DNA of 7,742 nucleotides, from assembly GCA_003537695.1 (NCBI GenBank), contig DPRC01000018.1, forward strand, positions 1 to 7,742, given 5' to 3'. The notes beneath the pieces were generated by a model. It did no database searches. It worked only from the letters and a program-made list of their open reading frames with translations, and was not told the origin of the DNA. Position 1 is the first letter of the stretch; the number at the start of each line of letters is the position of its first letter. Below, piece after piece: positions 6,885 to 7,742 of the stretch. This DNA is from Polaribacter sp. GTDB lineage: Bacteria > Bacteroidota > Bacteroidia > Flavobacteriales > Flavobacteriaceae. Made by a program: the position numbers and the translations under genes.

Positions 6885-6890
6885 GAAAAC

Positions 6891-6918
6891 AATTATAAAT
6901 TACAAATTACGAATTGGT
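6891..6918. repeat. Four tandem 7-bp units in the grpE-dnaJ spacer
   Basis: Four consecutive 7-bp units, AATTATA, AATTACA, AATTACG and AATTGGT, lie at 6891-6897, 6898-6904, 6905-6911 and 6912-6918. All begin AATT and the middle pair differs by one base. The spacer also carries ACAATT at 6889-6894 and its inverse AATTGT at 6950-6955, so the whole 76-bp stretch could be a small AT-rich repeat element. I recall similar AATTACGAATT runs between genes in flavobacterial genomes, but copies elsewhere cannot be seen from this window. Confidence 0.55.
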
Positions 6919-6943
6919 GATTTTTTTAATCTTTCAATTTTTG
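6914..6943 (+). promoter_or_regulatory. Candidate internal promoter for dnaJ
   Basis: TTG at 6914-6916 and AATTTTTG at 6936-6943 are separated by 19 bp, the usual spacing for Bacteroidota promoters, with one mismatch in TAnnTTTG. It would give a leader of about 10 bases before the dnaJ ATG and lies within the repeat-rich spacer. In such AT-rich DNA a chance match is quite possible. Confidence 0.3.
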
Positions 6944-6960
6944 ATTTTCAATTGTAAAAA

Positions 6961-7742
6961 ATGGCAAAACAAGATTTTTACGAAACATTAGATATTTCAA
7001 AATCTGCTTCTCAAGCAGAAATTAAGAAAGGGTACAGAAAAATGGCAATTAAATACCATCCTGACAAAAACCCAGATGATAAAACTGCCGAAGAAAACTT
7101 TAAAAAAGCTGCGGAAGCCTACGAAATTTTAAGTGACGACAATAAAAAAGCAAGATATGATCAATATGGTCATGCCGGTTTAGATGGTCCTCAAGGTGGC
7201 GGTAGAGGTGGTTTTGGCGGCGGCGGTATGGATATGGATGATATCTTTAGTCAGTTTGGTGATATTTTTGGCGGCGGCGGTGGCGGCGGTTTTGGCGGTT
7301 TTGGTGGTGGCGGAGGCCAACGTCAAGCACGTGTGAAAGGAAGCAATATGCGCATTCGCGTAAAGCTTACTTTAGAAGAAATCGCTAAGGGTGCTGAGAA
7401 AAAGGTGAAAGTGAGACGTAAAATGCAAGCGGAGGGTGTTTCTTATAAAACATGTACTACTTGTGATGGTTCTGGCCAGCAAATGCGAATTACTAATACT
7501 ATTTTAGGAAGAATGCAAACTGCAGCTACTTGTGGAACATGTTCTGGTGCTGGTGAGATTATAAATAATAAACCGAATGATGCAGATGCTCAAGGTTTAC
7601 TTATTAAGGAAGAAACGGTTTCTATTAGCATTCCTGCAGGAGTTACAGAGGGTGTACAATTGAAAGTAGGAGGAAAAGGGAATGAGGCTCCTGGTAAGAA
7701 TTCCATCGCTGGAGATCTTCTTGTATTAATTGAAGAAATTCC
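6961..7742 (+). CDS. dnaJ: DnaJ (Hsp40) co-chaperone, 3' truncated by the window edge
   Basis: DnaJ delivers unfolded proteins to DnaK and stimulates its ATPase in the cytoplasm. The visible 260 residues run without a stop to the window edge; the rest of the C-terminal substrate-binding and dimerisation region is missing. Residues 1-70 are the J domain, with HPD at 33-35 and the usual RYDQYGHAG end at 65-73. Residues 76-119 are the Gly/Phe-rich linker, containing [13 protein letters not shown] at 93-105. The cysteine-rich domain is unusual: only two of the four CxxCxGxG motifs are present, CTTCDGSG at 165-172 and CGTCSGAG at 191-198. By alignment with E. coli DnaJ these are motifs 2 and 3, which form zinc centre II; motif 1 is absent and the place of motif 4 reads NDADAQG at 206-212. 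The C-terminal domain resumes with [11 protein letters not shown] at 221-231. The order grpE then dnaJ supports a joint heat-shock unit. Confidence 0.96.
   Translation, partial: MAKQDFYETLDISKSASQAEIKKGYRKMAIKYHPDKNPDDKTAEENFKKAAEAYEILSDDNKKARYDQYGHAGLDGPQGGGRGGFGGGGMDMDDIFSQFGDIFGGGGGGGFGGFGGGGGQRQARVKGSNMRIRVKLTLEEIAKGAEKKVKVRRKMQAEGVSYKTCTTCDGSGQQMRITNTILGRMQTAATCGTCSGAGEIINNKPNDADAQGLLIKEETVSISIPAGVTEGVQLKVGGKGNEAPGKNSIAGDLLVLIEEI
7270..7317 (+). repeat. dnaJ: GGN trinucleotide run encoding the DnaJ glycine-rich linker
   Basis: Sixteen codons, 14 of them Gly (GGC or GGT with one GGA), are broken only by two Phe codons. The run encodes residues 104-119 of the G/F linker. It is a sharply GC-rich island in AT-rich DNA and, being made of near-identical triplets, could change length by slippage without shifting the frame. 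Confidence 0.75.

Overview
The window looks like a chromosomal housekeeping segment from a member of the Bacteroidota, most likely a marine or environmental Flavobacteriaceae. The evidence is the AT-rich composition, weak or absent Shine-Dalgarno sites, promoter candidates of the Bacteroidota TTG-N19-21-TAnnTTTG type, a DUF4290 gene (a family I know only from Bacteroidota) directly upstream of murA, and a DnaJ of flavobacterial type. The genus cannot be named from the sequence alone.

Layout. Bases 1-1077 hold the C-terminal half of a TonB-dependent outer-membrane receptor (BtuB-like), cut by the window edge. It converges on a small minus-strand gene for a single-span membrane protein of unknown function (1132-1644), and the two share a strong bidirectional terminator at 1098-1130. 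A 189-bp divergent spacer follows. Then comes a full-length UvrD/PcrA-type DNA helicase (1834-4155) that begins at a TTG codon. After a 96-bp leader there is a tight pair, DUF4290 and murA (4252-6222), ended by a perfect hairpin terminator at 6244-6274. The last unit is the heat-shock pair grpE (6327-6884) and dnaJ (6961 to the edge, incomplete), separated by an AT-rich spacer with short repeats.

The genes cover four ordinary tasks: nutrient uptake across the outer membrane, DNA repair and replication, the first committed step of peptidoglycan synthesis, and the DnaK co-chaperones. DUF4290 is the one conserved unknown in an informative position, six bases before murA.

I did not find an undescribed defence, mobile or biosynthetic system. 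No CRISPR, tRNA, rRNA, insertion sequence or phage gene is visible. The observations most worth checking are a MurA with Asp in place of the fosfomycin-target Cys, a DnaJ that keeps only one of its two zinc centres, a 7-bp tandem repeat inside the grpE-dnaJ spacer, and a promoter candidate for grpE that overlaps the murA terminator.
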